NCBI GenBank assembly: GCA_028683435.1
Contig: JAQUIG010000016.1
Coordinates: 1-50,601, forward strand
DNA: 50,601 bases
Origin: Desulfuromonadaceae bacterium
Lineage (GTDB): Bacteria; Desulfobacterota; Desulfuromonadia; Geobacterales; Pseudopelobacteraceae
Reading direction: 5' to 3'
The notes beneath the pieces are model-generated. The model ran no database searches. It had not been told where the DNA came from and saw nothing but the letters and a program-made list of their open reading frames with translations. Of this stretch, positions 17,779-26,621 are shown one piece after another (the first letter of the stretch is position 1; every line of letters begins with the position of its first letter). Both the position numbers and the translations under genes were made by a program.

Positions 17779-18123
17779 GTGGAAAATTGTATTTTTTGTA
17801 AAATAATCAGTGGCGACATACCGTCAAAAAAAGTGTTCGAGGACGAACAGCTGCTCGTGATCGAAGATGTTAATCCGCAGGCGCCGCTGCATCTGCTGCT
17901 GCTGCCGAAAAAACATTTCGTCAACTGCCTCGATATGACCTCCCAGGAGGATGCACTGGTCGGTTATGCCTTTCGGAAGGGGGGCGAAATAGCCCGTGCC
18001 AAGGGTTATGCCGAGTCCGGCTTCCGGATTGTGCAGAATAACGGGGCGGGGGCGGGACAGTCGGTTTTTCATATTCACTTTCATCTGCTGGCGGGACGTG
18101 AATTCAGCTGGCCTCCGGGGTAG
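17779..18123 (+). CDS. HIT family nucleotide-binding protein (HinT-like)
   Basis: 114 residues, typical HinT size, with CIFCKIISGDIPS at the N-terminus and the histidine triad HIHFHLLAG near residue 98. HinT proteins hydrolyse purine nucleoside phosphoramidates, such as adenylated lysine. The start is GTG at 17779, right after the tlyA TAA, with GGAAGGAGG in the end of tlyA as its ribosome-binding site. An ATG at 17777 is out of frame and is not used. Confidence 0.93.
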   Translation: MENCIFCKIISGDIPSKKVFEDEQLLVIEDVNPQAPLHLLLLPKKHFVNCLDMTSQEDALVGYAFRKGGEIARAKGYAESGFRIVQNNGAGAGQSVFHIHFHLLAGREFSWPPG

Positions 18124-18249
18124 GTCCTGATTCAATATGTATCTGAATGGTCAGTGGAACCTGATGTTTGCATCTAACGTGTAAATGCCCATAGTCTGTA
18201 AAAGCTGGTATACTTGCCAAAAAAGATCATGCCGCTGACGAGGTTACAA

Positions 18250-18696
18250 ATGCAAATTGAATGGTGGTACTGGATAATTGCCGGCTTTTGTCTGATCGGG
18301 CTGGAGTTGGTTATCCCTTCATTTACGATCATCTGGTTCGGCCTGGGGGCGCTGGTCGTCGGCGCGGTCAGCGGATTATGGCCAGGCTTTCCTCTTGCGG
18401 GTCAGGTTGCACTCTGGTCGGCGGCCTCGATCTCTTTTACGATAATGTGGTTTAAATATTTGAAACCCAAGGGTGACCGGACGCATGCCGGGATGTCGAA
18501 AGAGGGGATTGTTGGAGAAAGCGGCATTATTATCCGTGGCACCGATGATAGTTATGGACGAGGGATCGTCAAATTTCGTATTTCTGTCCTCGGAGCCGAT
18601 GAGTGGGGTTGTTTTTCCAGTGAGGTACTGCATGTAGGGGACCGTGTCCGGGTCGTTGACATTGAAGGGCAAATTTTAAAAGTAGAAATTATTTAG
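18250..18696 (+). CDS. NfeD family membrane protein
   Basis: 148 residues: two or three N-terminal membrane helices (WWYWIIAGFCLIGLELVIPS, then a glycine-rich pair) and a C-terminal OB-fold domain (~residues 85-148) with GVVG/GRGI-like turns and VGDRVRVVDIEGQILKV. NfeD proteins partner SPFH/stomatin proteins in membrane microdomains, and an SPFH gene follows after 44 bp. The ATG at 18250 with ACGAGG upstream is preferred; TTG 18214 and ATG 18229 are in frame. Confidence 0.88.
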   Translation: MQIEWWYWIIAGFCLIGLELVIPSFTIIWFGLGALVVGAVSGLWPGFPLAGQVALWSAASISFTIMWFKYLKPKGDRTHAGMSKEGIVGESGIIIRGTDDSYGRGIVKFRISVLGADEWGCFSSEVLHVGDRVRVVDIEGQILKVEII

Positions 18697-18740
18697 CGTC
18701 TATCCGGAAGTTCCGGATGCGAAACAAAGGGAGGGATACC

Positions 18741-19589
18741 ATGCCGGTCATTGTTATTTTTGCAATTCTTTTTGTGCTGGTGGCAGCAACGGTCTTTGCC
18801 GGTGTAAAGACTGTTCCTCAGGGGCAGGAGTGGGTTGTCGAGCGTCTGGGCAAATATCATGTTACGCTCAAACCCGGCCTCAATTTCATCATTCCCTATA
18901 TCGACATCATAGCCTACCGGGTTTCGACCAAGGGTGATGTCCTCTCGATCGGTGCCCAGGAAGTTATCACAAAGGATAATGCCGTCATCATCACCAACGC
19001 GATCGCCTTTATCAAGGTTACCGATCCAACCCGTGCCGTATATGAAATCCAGAACTATGAATATGCCATTCAAAATCTGGTCATGACCTCGTTGCGCGCC
19101 ATCATCGGGCAGATGGATCTCAATAGGGCACTCTCCGAACGGGAGCACATCAAGGCCCGCTTGCAGGAGAACATCTCCAAGGAAGTCGCAGCGTGGGGAA
19201 TTTACGTCCAATCGGTAGAGATCCAGGATATCAAACCGTCCGAATCGATGCAGAAGGCGATGGAGCAGCAGGCCAGCGCCGATCGTTTCAAACAGGCCAC
19301 GATTCTGGAAGCGGAAGGAAAGCGCGAGGCGACCATTCGTGAGGCCGAGGGAAGGCTGGAGGCGGCAAAACGCGAAGCGGAAGCCCAGATTCGTCTGGCA
19401 GAGGCATCTGCCAAGGCTATCGGCGATATCAGCGAAGCGATCAAGGATAATGATCTTCCTGCGGTATTCCTGCTGGGCGACCGCTATATCAATACACTGC
19501 AGAAGATTGCTACATCGCCGAACGCCAAGCTGGTGATACTGCCGTCCGATCTGCCGGCAGCCATTCGCGGATTAATGGGAAAAGGGTAG
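18741..19589 (+). CDS. SPFH/stomatin-like membrane protein (paraslipin, QmcA type)
   Basis: 282 residues. An N-terminal membrane anchor (IVIFAILFVLVAATVF) is followed by the PHB/SPFH domain (VPQGQEWVVERLGKYH, PGLNFIIPYID) and a long charged coiled coil rich in EAEGKREATIREAEG-type repeats (~residues 190-240). It likely oligomerises at the inner membrane and acts with the upstream NfeD protein in membrane organisation or protease control. GGGAGGG six bases before the ATG at 18741 fixes the start. Both genes run toward an inverted repeat at 19640. Confidence 0.92.
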   Translation: MPVIVIFAILFVLVAATVFAGVKTVPQGQEWVVERLGKYHVTLKPGLNFIIPYIDIIAYRVSTKGDVLSIGAQEVITKDNAVIITNAIAFIKVTDPTRAVYEIQNYEYAIQNLVMTSLRAIIGQMDLNRALSEREHIKARLQENISKEVAAWGIYVQSVEIQDIKPSESMQKAMEQQASADRFKQATILEAEGKREATIREAEGRLEAAKREAEAQIRLAEASAKAIGDISEAIKDNDLPAVFLLGDRYINTLQKIATSPNAKLVILPSDLPAAIRGLMGKG

Positions 19590-19639
19590 GGGGAGAGAGC
19601 CGTTTTTGGGCTGGTAAAAAACAAAGTTACACGTTACTC

Positions 19640-19669
19640 AAATGGCCGCAGTGAAATCTGCGGCCATTT
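19640..19669. terminator. Long perfect hairpin between convergent genes
   Basis: A 12-bp perfect stem, AAATGGCCGCAG (19640-19651) with CTGCGGCCATTT (19658-19669), and loop TGAAAT. It lies between the SPFH gene (plus) and the sirtuin gene (minus). The flanking T runs are short on both strands, so it may work in either direction but is not a textbook terminator. Confidence 0.6.
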
Positions 19670-19720
19670 CTCGTCCAGAGTTCAGATCAAAATGTACTGA
19701 TTCCACTCAAGGGAAAAACA

Positions 19721-20536
19721 TTACAATAACCAATCAATGTGTTTCAATCCTTCAACTGCACCACTTGTCAGCGAGATGTGGGGTGAACTAATGCCTGGCT
19801 CGCGAGGATTGATGCGAATAACTGTGGCATGCTTGAAATTTTGTCCGATACGTTCAGATGCCTTGCGGATAGTGGGAATGGCTTTTCCTGCACCCATCTC
19901 GATAACTGCAATATTGCGGCCGGAGTTCTCTTTCAAAAAATGATCAAATGCATGATTCTGAGCGAGAGTCCGCTCTTGCAGCCACGCATAGTCATCAAAC
20001 ATGAGAATATTCGGGCGGCAAACTGTACCGCAGACAATACACCGTGGCAGCGGATCACTTGCTCTCATGGCGGTTTCATCAATCCGGAAGGTCTCTTCAT
20101 TTCGCCAGATTTTGTTGTTGCAGCGCGCCTGACATTGCAACCAGTGAATCGAACCATGAACTTCACAGATTCGCTCTTCGTCATATCCGGCTTTCTGGAA
20201 CTGGCCGTCCACATTGGATGTGACAACAAAGTAATCGGCGTTGTTGCGTTCAACCCACTTTTTGATGATATGGAACCCTTCATGGGGAATGGTGTCCCGA
20301 TACAGATTGGTACGGTGTCCGTAGAAGCCCCAGGCAAAGTGGGGATCGTTGATAAAATGCATTGGGGTAGCGCACTCGGCAAAAGAAAGCCCCAGCCGGT
20401 CATACGCTGGATATGCCTTCCAGAAGCCATGGTCACCGCGAAAATCCGGCAGACCCGAATCAACTCCCATACCCGCTCCGGCTGTAATGATAAAAACTTC
20501 TGCTTCTCTGACTATCGAAGCGGCACGCTCATACAT
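19721..20536 (-). CDS. Sir2 family NAD-dependent deacylase (sirtuin)
   Basis: 271 residues. The NAD-binding motif GAGMGVDSGLPDFRG is near residue 20. TSNVDGQFQKAG near residue 125 replaces the usual TQNIDG. The catalytic His is in CEVHGSIH. Zinc ligands appear as QCQARC (a CxxxC pair rather than CxxC) and RCIVCG, followed by RPNILMFDD. It should remove acyl groups from lysines using NAD; ADP-ribosylation chemistry cannot be excluded. The start has only a weak GGA site. It follows the MNT gene by 16 bp on the same strand, so it is probably in one transcript with the HEPN/MNT pair. Confidence 0.88.
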   Translation of the reverse strand: MYERAASIVREAEVFIITAGAGMGVDSGLPDFRGDHGFWKAYPAYDRLGLSFAECATPMHFINDPHFAWGFYGHRTNLYRDTIPHEGFHIIKKWVERNNADYFVVTSNVDGQFQKAGYDEERICEVHGSIHWLQCQARCNNKIWRNEETFRIDETAMRASDPLPRCIVCGTVCRPNILMFDDYAWLQERTLAQNHAFDHFLKENSGRNIAVIEMGAGKAIPTIRKASERIGQNFKHATVIRINPREPGISSPHISLTSGAVEGLKHIDWLL

Positions 20537-20552
20537 ATCCGTTTTTCATCCT

Positions 20553-20861
20553 TTAGTTGGCTGAATCAGCAAGTTCTAGTGGTATAGCACTTTTTTCAAT
20601 CACCACCCTGAACTCCTCACTCGTCTCCGCCCACTCGACAAGGTCAACCTGAAACGGGAGATCGCTGTCATCAAAGGCATCGCGCAGGATCCTCATGGTT
20701 GTAACCGGAAGCGGTTCATTCCCCATTATGACAAGGTCTATATCTGAATATGGTTTGGCTGTGCCGTTGGCGCGGGAGCCGAAGATTCGTACTTCGCGTC
20801 CGGGGATATGATTGGCAAGTATATCACATACCATATTGCGGTGTTCCGGCTTGAGATCCAT
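20553..20861 (-). CDS. MNT-domain nucleotidyltransferase (antitoxin of a HEPN/MNT pair)
   Basis: 102 residues with the minimal nucleotidyltransferase motif GSX10DXD, here GSRANGTAKPYSDID near residue 28, and a third acidic residue in QVDLVEW. MntA-type proteins neutralise HEPN toxins by AMP transfer to a toxin tyrosine. The start codon overlaps the HEPN stop by one base (TGATG), typical of toxin-antitoxin coupling. The sirtuin gene follows directly. Confidence 0.9.
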   Translation of the reverse strand: MDLKPEHRNMVCDILANHIPGREVRIFGSRANGTAKPYSDIDLVIMGNEPLPVTTMRILRDAFDDSDLPFQVDLVEWAETSEEFRVVIEKSAIPLELADSAN

Positions 20862-21268
20862 CAGTTTTTACGGCTACTTTCTTTCAGGCTGGCGAGCAGC
20901 TCTTCGGCATGTCCGGCAAATGCGGGCAACGCCTCAAATACTTTGGCCGCTTTCACTTCATCGTAGGTGTGTGAAGTAATATTGTGCCGCTCACGATAAT
21001 CAAACCACGCTTCAACATCCTGAACCAACCCTCGTTCCGCACCAATACGGAAAAGATGTCGGTAGCTGAAGCCATCAACCTCGGAAGGATTGGGAAGCTC
21101 CCGTTCCAGTTGGCGTTTGAGCATTTTCCAGCAGAGTTCAAACGTATATTCAAACCGCTGAATGCAGGCATCACGAAGTTCTTCATCACCAGATGCAGCA
21201 GTCGCCCTGGCAAGTGCCCGTTTCAGGCGGTTTATGGCTTTCTCCAAAGGTGAAAAATCAATGGGCAT
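20861..21268 (-). CDS. HEPN-domain protein (HI0074/HepT-like toxin)
   Basis: 135 all-helical residues matching the nucleotidyltransferase-substrate-binding (HI0074) family. The HEPN active motif appears as R94-x5-H100-T-Y102 within RHNITSHTYDE, close to the Rx4-6HxY ribonuclease motif; Y102 is the expected AMPylation target in HepT/MntA systems. It is the first gene of a three-gene minus-strand unit with the MNT and sirtuin genes. The toxin role is inferred from family and pairing. Confidence 0.88.
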   Translation of the reverse strand: MPIDFSPLEKAINRLKRALARATAASGDEELRDACIQRFEYTFELCWKMLKRQLERELPNPSEVDGFSYRHLFRIGAERGLVQDVEAWFDYRERHNITSHTYDEVKAAKVFEALPAFAGHAEELLASLKESSRKN

Positions 21269-21315
21269 ATATTCTCCGATACCGCCTGGATATACAGAAG
21301 TTCAATTTACCATCA

Positions 21316-22416
21316 TCAGAACATAAAGCGCCTCATGCTGATGCTCTGCAGCAGACCGATTCCGACCATGGAGGTGATCATTGATGTGCCGCCGTAGGAA
21401 AAGAACGGCAGCGGTACACCGACCACCGGAAACAGGCCGATCACCATTCCCATGTTGATGACGATATGCCAGAAGAGCATGGCCGTGACGCCTACCGCAA
21501 GCAGTGCGCCGAAACGGTCATTGCAGCGCCTGGCGATGTTGAGGCCCCACAGCACCAGTGAAAGGTAAAGGATAATCAACAGCAGGCAGCCGATAAAACC
21601 CCACTCCTCGGCAAAGACGGAGAAGGCGAAGTCGGTATGCTGTTCGGGGAGAAAACGGAGCTGCGACTGAGTTCCTTTGATAAAACCCTTGCCGGAGAAG
21701 CCCCCTGACCCGACGGCAATTTTACTTTGGATGATGTGGTAGCCGCTCCCGAGTCGTGATCTTTCAGGGTTAAGGAAATCAAGAACCCGGTTTTTTTGGT
21801 ACGGGCGTAACAGGAATGCCCAACCTACCCAGACCATCGGAATCGTGACGCTGATAAATGTCACAATCGCCGACCAGCGCAAACCGACGTACATGATCAT
21901 GGATAGGGCGATCAAAACGATCAGAGTAGCTGTCCCTAAATCCGGCTGTTTCATAATCAACGCTGCAGGAAGAACAAGAAGGCCCAGTGGAACAAGTACT
22001 TCTCTGACTGCAAGTCCGCCGACCGTCTGGAAATTGTTAAAAAAACGGGCGAATGTCACGATTATAACTATTTTCATGAGTTCTGATGGCTGGATATTAA
22101 AAAAACCGAGGTTCAGCCAGCGTGTAGCCCCCATTGAACTCTTGCCGACAGCAAGCACCGCAATCAATAGAAGTATTATTACTCCGTAAAACCAATAGGA
22201 TAGATCTTCAAAAATATGATAATCAACGCTGCAAACAACCAATGAAATGATGAATCCCGCCAGCATCCAGTAAAGCTGCTTGATGTAGTAGGACGTCCCG
22301 ACGATTTTGTAGGCTGCTGTTGCGCTGTAGATATTCATTATACCGAGCAGGCAGACTGTTATGACCAGTCCGGCCAGAATCCAGTCAATGTTGGTTAGAA
22401 GGCGACGATCAATCAT
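21316..22416 (-). CDS. rodA: Rod shape-determining SEDS glycosyltransferase RodA
   Basis: 366 residues with about ten membrane helices. SEDS landmarks are GATRWLNLGFFNIQPSE (~residue 95), the extracellular loop with GSGYHIIQSK and QLRFLPEQHTDF, and the C-terminal PVVGVPLPFFSYGG. It polymerises lipid II glycan strands together with its cognate PBP2. Its start overlaps the mrdA stop by 8 bp, placing it last in the mreC-mreD-mrdA-rodA unit. Confidence 0.96.
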   Translation of the reverse strand: MIDRRLLTNIDWILAGLVITVCLLGIMNIYSATAAYKIVGTSYYIKQLYWMLAGFIISLVVCSVDYHIFEDLSYWFYGVIILLLIAVLAVGKSSMGATRWLNLGFFNIQPSELMKIVIIVTFARFFNNFQTVGGLAVREVLVPLGLLVLPAALIMKQPDLGTATLIVLIALSMIMYVGLRWSAIVTFISVTIPMVWVGWAFLLRPYQKNRVLDFLNPERSRLGSGYHIIQSKIAVGSGGFSGKGFIKGTQSQLRFLPEQHTDFAFSVFAEEWGFIGCLLLIILYLSLVLWGLNIARRCNDRFGALLAVGVTAMLFWHIVINMGMVIGLFPVVGVPLPFFSYGGTSMITSMVGIGLLQSISMRRFMF

Positions 22417-24340
22417 GCGTGGTATCTCCGTCGATGGGGGGCTCTTTTACGACAGCCTCTCCCCCGTTTTCATCAGGATCTTCATTTCCAGCATCTCCTC
22501 GTAACGGTTTGCCTGTCTCCCTTCGGGGTGGTTTTTTACCGTCAAAATATGTCCGCAGTATTTTCCCGGCAATGGAAGCGGCGGCCGAGCCACCATGTTC
22601 ACCATGTTCAACGACGACAGCAATCGCTATTTCAGGCTTTTCGAAAGGTGCAAAAGCGACAAACAGCGCATGGTCACGGTATTGGTATGGGGTGCTCTTT
22701 TTGCTGCTGCTCAGCTTGACAACCTGCGACGTGCCGGTTTTTCCGGCCACTTTAACATCATACAGTCTGGCCAGGGCCCCGGTGCCTCCCGGTTCATTTA
22801 CTACGGCCAGCATCCCCTCCTTGACAAGCCGGAAGGACTCTTTGGAAAAAGAAGCGCTGCCGATGATTTCGGTTCTCGCTTCCTTGAGTGTCTTGCCATC
22901 GGCATCAACGATTCGTTTGACAAGGTGGGGGCGGTATATCGTGCCTTCATTGGCAATAGTTGCCGTCATCGAAGCGAGCTGGATCGGAGTTAAAACGACA
23001 GCTCCCTGTCCGATTGAGACCGAGAGTGTTTCGCCACGATACCACCGTTTGCCGAAGCGCTCCTGCTTCCATGCCGCTGTCGGAATGAGCCCGCTCCGTT
23101 CGTTCAGCAGTTCAACGCCGAGAGGTGTTCCCAGCTTGAAGGAATGAGCGGTGGCGGCAATTTTATCCACTCCCAGCTTTTCACCCAGCTGGTAAAAATA
23201 TACATCGCATGATTCACGTAAAGCTTTGTGCAGATTGGTGGTACCGTGCCCTTTTTTGTTCCAGCAGTTGAATGTAGAGGTTCCCAGTTTGTAGCTGCCG
23301 CTGCAATTAACCGTTGTTGACTCGTCGATCATATTATTTTGCAAGCCAGCAAGAGCGGTAATCATTTTGAAGGTGGAACCGGGTGGGTACTGGCCGCTGA
23401 GCGCCTTGTTCTCAAGTGGGTGACGCTTGTCGTCAAGATACCCCTTCCATATGTCTGCCGGCATTTTACCGCTGAAGAGTGAAGGGTCAAAGCCGGGATT
23501 GCTGACAAAAGCCAGAATTTCACCATTGGTAACATCCATGACAACAGCTGCACCGGCCTGTTCGCCAAAGGATTGTTCGGCCTGCTGCTGGACCTTCGCG
23601 TCAATCGTCAGCAGTACACTGTTGCCGACTGTCGGATAGCTCTCGGAGACGGTCCGCAATATCCTTCCCCGGGCATCTACTTCAAGCTGGCGGCCACCGT
23701 CGACGCCGTGCAACTCTTTTTCCAGAGCACGTTCAATGCCGTTTTTACCGATGTAATCGCCAGGGTTATAATCTTCCAACCCGGCTGAATTCAATTCTTT
23801 TTCGGAGACTTCGCCAATATACCCGAGCAGATGAGAAGCAAGCTGGCCGCTGGTATATTCTCGCACCGGCTTCATCTCGATTTCGATACCGGGCAACCGC
23901 AATCGGTTTTCTTCAACGATCTCGACGTGGTCACGGGATATATTCGAAGCCAGTACGATCGGGTAGTATTTGGCGCGCCCCTTGCTTTTTTCCCATCTTT
24001 CAGCCATATCCGCCCGGTCAAGACCCAACAGATCGGAAAGTAGTGTGAGAAGTGCATCTTTGTCCGTAACTTCCTGCTGGATGACCGCAAGGCTGAACGA
24101 TGGGCGGTTGCTGACCAGCAGCGTACCGCTGCGGTCCAAGATAGCGCCGCGGGAAGCGGCCACAGGCACGAAACGGAGACGGTTGCTTTCCGACTTGGCC
24201 AGGTAATCCTCTGCGCTCAGTATCTGTAAATGCCATAAGCGTATCACCAGGAACAAAAATGCGACCCCGACTACAAACGAAATAACCAGTATCCGTTTTT
24301 TTGACTCCAGCAATTCCCGGACAAAGCGGCGCTCCTTCAT
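22409..24340 (-). CDS. mrdA: Penicillin-binding protein 2 (peptidoglycan transpeptidase)
   Basis: 643 residues. A cytoplasmic N-terminus and one membrane helix (~residues 17-35) are followed by a pedestal/dimerisation domain (RGAILDRSGTLL, ~residue 60) and a C-terminal transpeptidase domain. The active site is S322-x-x-K325 in PPGSTFKMITA, with SCD as the SxN-type motif and KTGTS as the KTG box. The C-terminal tail is charged and low-complexity (KKPPRRETGKPLRGDAGNED). It crosslinks peptidoglycan in the elongasome with RodA. It overlaps mreD by 4 bp and rodA by 8 bp. Confidence 0.96.
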   Translation of the reverse strand: MKERRFVRELLESKKRILVISFVVGVAFLFLVIRLWHLQILSAEDYLAKSESNRLRFVPVAASRGAILDRSGTLLVSNRPSFSLAVIQQEVTDKDALLTLLSDLLGLDRADMAERWEKSKGRAKYYPIVLASNISRDHVEIVEENRLRLPGIEIEMKPVREYTSGQLASHLLGYIGEVSEKELNSAGLEDYNPGDYIGKNGIERALEKELHGVDGGRQLEVDARGRILRTVSESYPTVGNSVLLTIDAKVQQQAEQSFGEQAGAAVVMDVTNGEILAFVSNPGFDPSLFSGKMPADIWKGYLDDKRHPLENKALSGQYPPGSTFKMITALAGLQNNMIDESTTVNCSGSYKLGTSTFNCWNKKGHGTTNLHKALRESCDVYFYQLGEKLGVDKIAATAHSFKLGTPLGVELLNERSGLIPTAAWKQERFGKRWYRGETLSVSIGQGAVVLTPIQLASMTATIANEGTIYRPHLVKRIVDADGKTLKEARTEIIGSASFSKESFRLVKEGMLAVVNEPGGTGALARLYDVKVAGKTGTSQVVKLSSSKKSTPYQYRDHALFVAFAPFEKPEIAIAVVVEHGEHGGSAAASIAGKILRTYFDGKKPPRRETGKPLRGDAGNEDPDENGGEAVVKEPPIDGDTTHD

Positions 24341-24831
24341 GACGCTTCCAATTGGCAGTCAAATACGGGGAATGTTGATACTATTGATGCTACAAATGCA
24401 TTGACCAAAAGGTGCGGAAAGATGTCTGAAAGCATGGAATATGCGATTCCTGGAGAGGTGGTAAACATGATCAACAACAGTAGATTCAGGGTGAATACGG
24501 CAAGTGTAACACCGGCAACTGTCAGGACGAACAAAATAGCGTTGTCGGCATACAAGCGGTCTGAAACACTCCTGATAACCAGAAATGAAATCAGAAAGGT
24601 GGCGGCATTAAGGCCGAGGTACAGGCCACTGAATACATCGCTAATCATACCGAGCAGCGTGGCCATGGTCGCCCCCGCCCCGAATGATCCGCGCAGAGAG
24701 ATATAAACCATGATGATGAGCAACAGATCAGGTTTGAAGGGGGGGCGTATAAATACGGGAAGCAGTGACACCTGGATGACAATCGACGCGATTATGAGAC
24801 AAATAAACAGCAAAGTGGCTTGTCTACTCAT
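24337..24831 (-). CDS. mreD: Rod shape-determining protein MreD
   Basis: 164 residues of integral membrane protein with about five helices. FKPDLLLIIMVYISLR and GMISDVFSGLYLGLNA are the recognisable MreD segments. It is an elongasome scaffold in the inner membrane. The ATG at 24831 lies 8 bp inside the end of mreC and gives the usual MreD start; longer in-frame upstream sequence would be antisense-like and lacks hydrophobicity. Confidence 0.9.
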   Translation of the reverse strand: MSRQATLLFICLIIASIVIQVSLLPVFIRPPFKPDLLLIIMVYISLRGSFGAGATMATLLGMISDVFSGLYLGLNAATFLISFLVIRSVSDRLYADNAILFVLTVAGVTLAVFTLNLLLLIMFTTSPGIAYSMLSDIFPHLLVNAFVASIVSTFPVFDCQLEAS

Positions 24832-25645
24832 AACCACCCCGCAGTACAACCAGAACTTCTTCCAGATGGGTAAGATTGACGGCCGGACGAATCGTGACGC
24901 TTTGGAAGATGCCGTATTCGCCTCGCTTGACCATTGTAACCTCGCCAATCTGAAGCCCTTTCAGAAAGAGTCCGCCGATTCCGGACGTTATAACGGTATC
25001 GCCGACTTTAACATCTTCTTCCCGGGTCGTAAATTCGAGTGTGCAGAGCATCTCTCCTTTGCCTTTAACGACTCCCCGTGCGCGGGACCGCTGAATTGCA
25101 GCAGAGATTCCGCTGGTATGATCAGTCAGCAAAAGGACTCGTGAGGTTGATGTGGAAACCTTGACAGTCTGGCCGACAACGCCATCGGCTGAAATCACCG
25201 CCATTCCTTCACGAATGCCGCTTGAGCTGCCGCGATTAATTACCAAAGTCCTGAACCATGAGGTGCTGTCCTCACCAATAACGGTTGCAGCGACGGTTGG
25301 TGCTTCAACTTTCTTTTTCATATCCAGCAGCCGCTCAAGGCGCTGGTTTGCCAAAAGTGATTCGTTGCATTCCAACACCCGCAGATTGAGAGCACGAATG
25401 TCTTCCCGCAAGCGTAAGTTGTCACGATGGGTATCAACCAGCCGTATATAATTATCCCATGTGTCTTCGACAAAACAGCTTATCCACGAAACCGGCTGGA
25501 GAAGAGGTGACAACACAGTGAGGAGCGAGCGTTCAATGACATTTGCCTCCCGATTGCGGGGAATATTCAGTGAAAAAAACAGCAGGGCAACCAGGATGAC
25601 GATGCCGGTTAAGAGCGGATACATATATTTTTTTAAAAAATCCAT
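24824..25645 (-). CDS. mreC: Rod shape-determining protein MreC
   Basis: 273 residues. There is one N-terminal membrane helix (~residues 10-27), a coiled coil (~65-110) and a periplasmic beta-rich domain with VINRGSSSGIREGMAVI and GDTVITSGIGGLFLKGLQIG. It bridges MreB filaments to periplasmic synthases. The usual partner mreB is not upstream here; rfbA is, separated by 21 bp. Confidence 0.94.
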   Translation of the reverse strand: MDFLKKYMYPLLTGIVILVALLFFSLNIPRNREANVIERSLLTVLSPLLQPVSWISCFVEDTWDNYIRLVDTHRDNLRLREDIRALNLRVLECNESLLANQRLERLLDMKKKVEAPTVAATVIGEDSTSWFRTLVINRGSSSGIREGMAVISADGVVGQTVKVSTSTSRVLLLTDHTSGISAAIQRSRARGVVKGKGEMLCTLEFTTREEDVKVGDTVITSGIGGLFLKGLQIGEVTMVKRGEYGIFQSVTIRPAVNLTHLEEVLVVLRGGYE

Positions 25646-25666
25646 GGAATTGGTCTCGTTCTAATT

Positions 25667-26563
25667 TTATCGGATCCCGCACAATTCGGATTCATTGTAA
25701 ACTCGCTGGAGATATTCCTTGTAGGAAGATGTGGGCGTTGCTTCAATAACTGATTTCATCTGCTGGCAATTGATAAAAGCACGGCGCAGTGCTATTTCTT
25801 CAAGACAAGCAATTTTCAGCCCCTGTCTCGATTCGATTGTTTCAATAAAGTTGCTGGCCTCGAGCAAGCTTTTATGAGTGCCGGTATCAAGCCAGGCGAT
25901 GCCGCGTCCAAGACGCTCGACCATTAATTCGCCGCGTCGCAGATATTCCAGATTTATATCGGTGATCTCGAGTTCGCCACGAGCCGATGGCTTTATAGCT
26001 TTAGCCACTGCGACAATATTCTTGTCGTACAGATAAAGCCCCGGCACTGCATAGTTCGATTTCGGCACCTGCGGTTTTTCCTCAATGCTCAGCACTTTAC
26101 CGTCAGCATCAAAGGCAACAACACCGTAACGTTCCGGGTCTTTGACCTGATAGCCGAAAACACGGGCACCGGTCGTAAATTCGGATACTATCCTGTCCAG
26201 GTTCATTTTCCCGTAGAAAATATTGTCACCCAGAATCAGGCAGACCGGCTGGTTGTCAATAAACTCCTCGCCAACCAGAAATGCCTGGGCAATCCCCTTC
26301 GGTTCCGGTTGTACCTTGTATGAAATTGTTACCCCCCAACGTGAGCCATCCCCCAGAAGCGACTCGAAACGAGGTGTGTCGTGCGGGGTTGAAATCAGCA
26401 GTATATCCTTGATGCCGGCTGTCATCAATGTCGCCAGCGGGTAGTAGATCATCGGCTTGTCATACACCGGCTGCAGCTGCTTGCTGGCGACCAGGGTCAA
26501 AGGAAAGAGCCGGCTGCCGGCACCTCCTGCCAGAATTATTCCTTTTTTTATCCCTTGGGACAT
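25667..26563 (-). CDS. rfbA: Glucose-1-phosphate thymidylyltransferase
   Basis: 298 residues, matching RmlA. The nucleotide-binding signature is [11 protein letters not shown] near residue 12, with [16 protein letters not shown], the LGDNIFYG metal site near residue 115 and YGVVAFD. It makes dTDP-glucose from dTTP and glucose-1-phosphate for rhamnose and other O-antigen sugars. The ATG at 26563 has AGGAG upstream and gives the family start; an upstream in-frame ATG at 26605 adds 14 non-conserved residues. Confidence 0.94.
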   Translation of the reverse strand: MSQGIKKGIILAGGAGSRLFPLTLVASKQLQPVYDKPMIYYPLATLMTAGIKDILLISTPHDTPRFESLLGDGSRWGVTISYKVQPEPKGIAQAFLVGEEFIDNQPVCLILGDNIFYGKMNLDRIVSEFTTGARVFGYQVKDPERYGVVAFDADGKVLSIEEKPQVPKSNYAVPGLYLYDKNIVAVAKAIKPSARGELEITDINLEYLRRGELMVERLGRGIAWLDTGTHKSLLEASNFIETIESRQGLKIACLEEIALRRAFINCQQMKSVIEATPTSSYKEYLQRVYNESELCGIR

Positions 26564-26621
26564 AACTGGCTCCTCGCATTGATTTTGTATCTTTTTAGGT
26601 AACATGTTATCTGGAGCGGTG

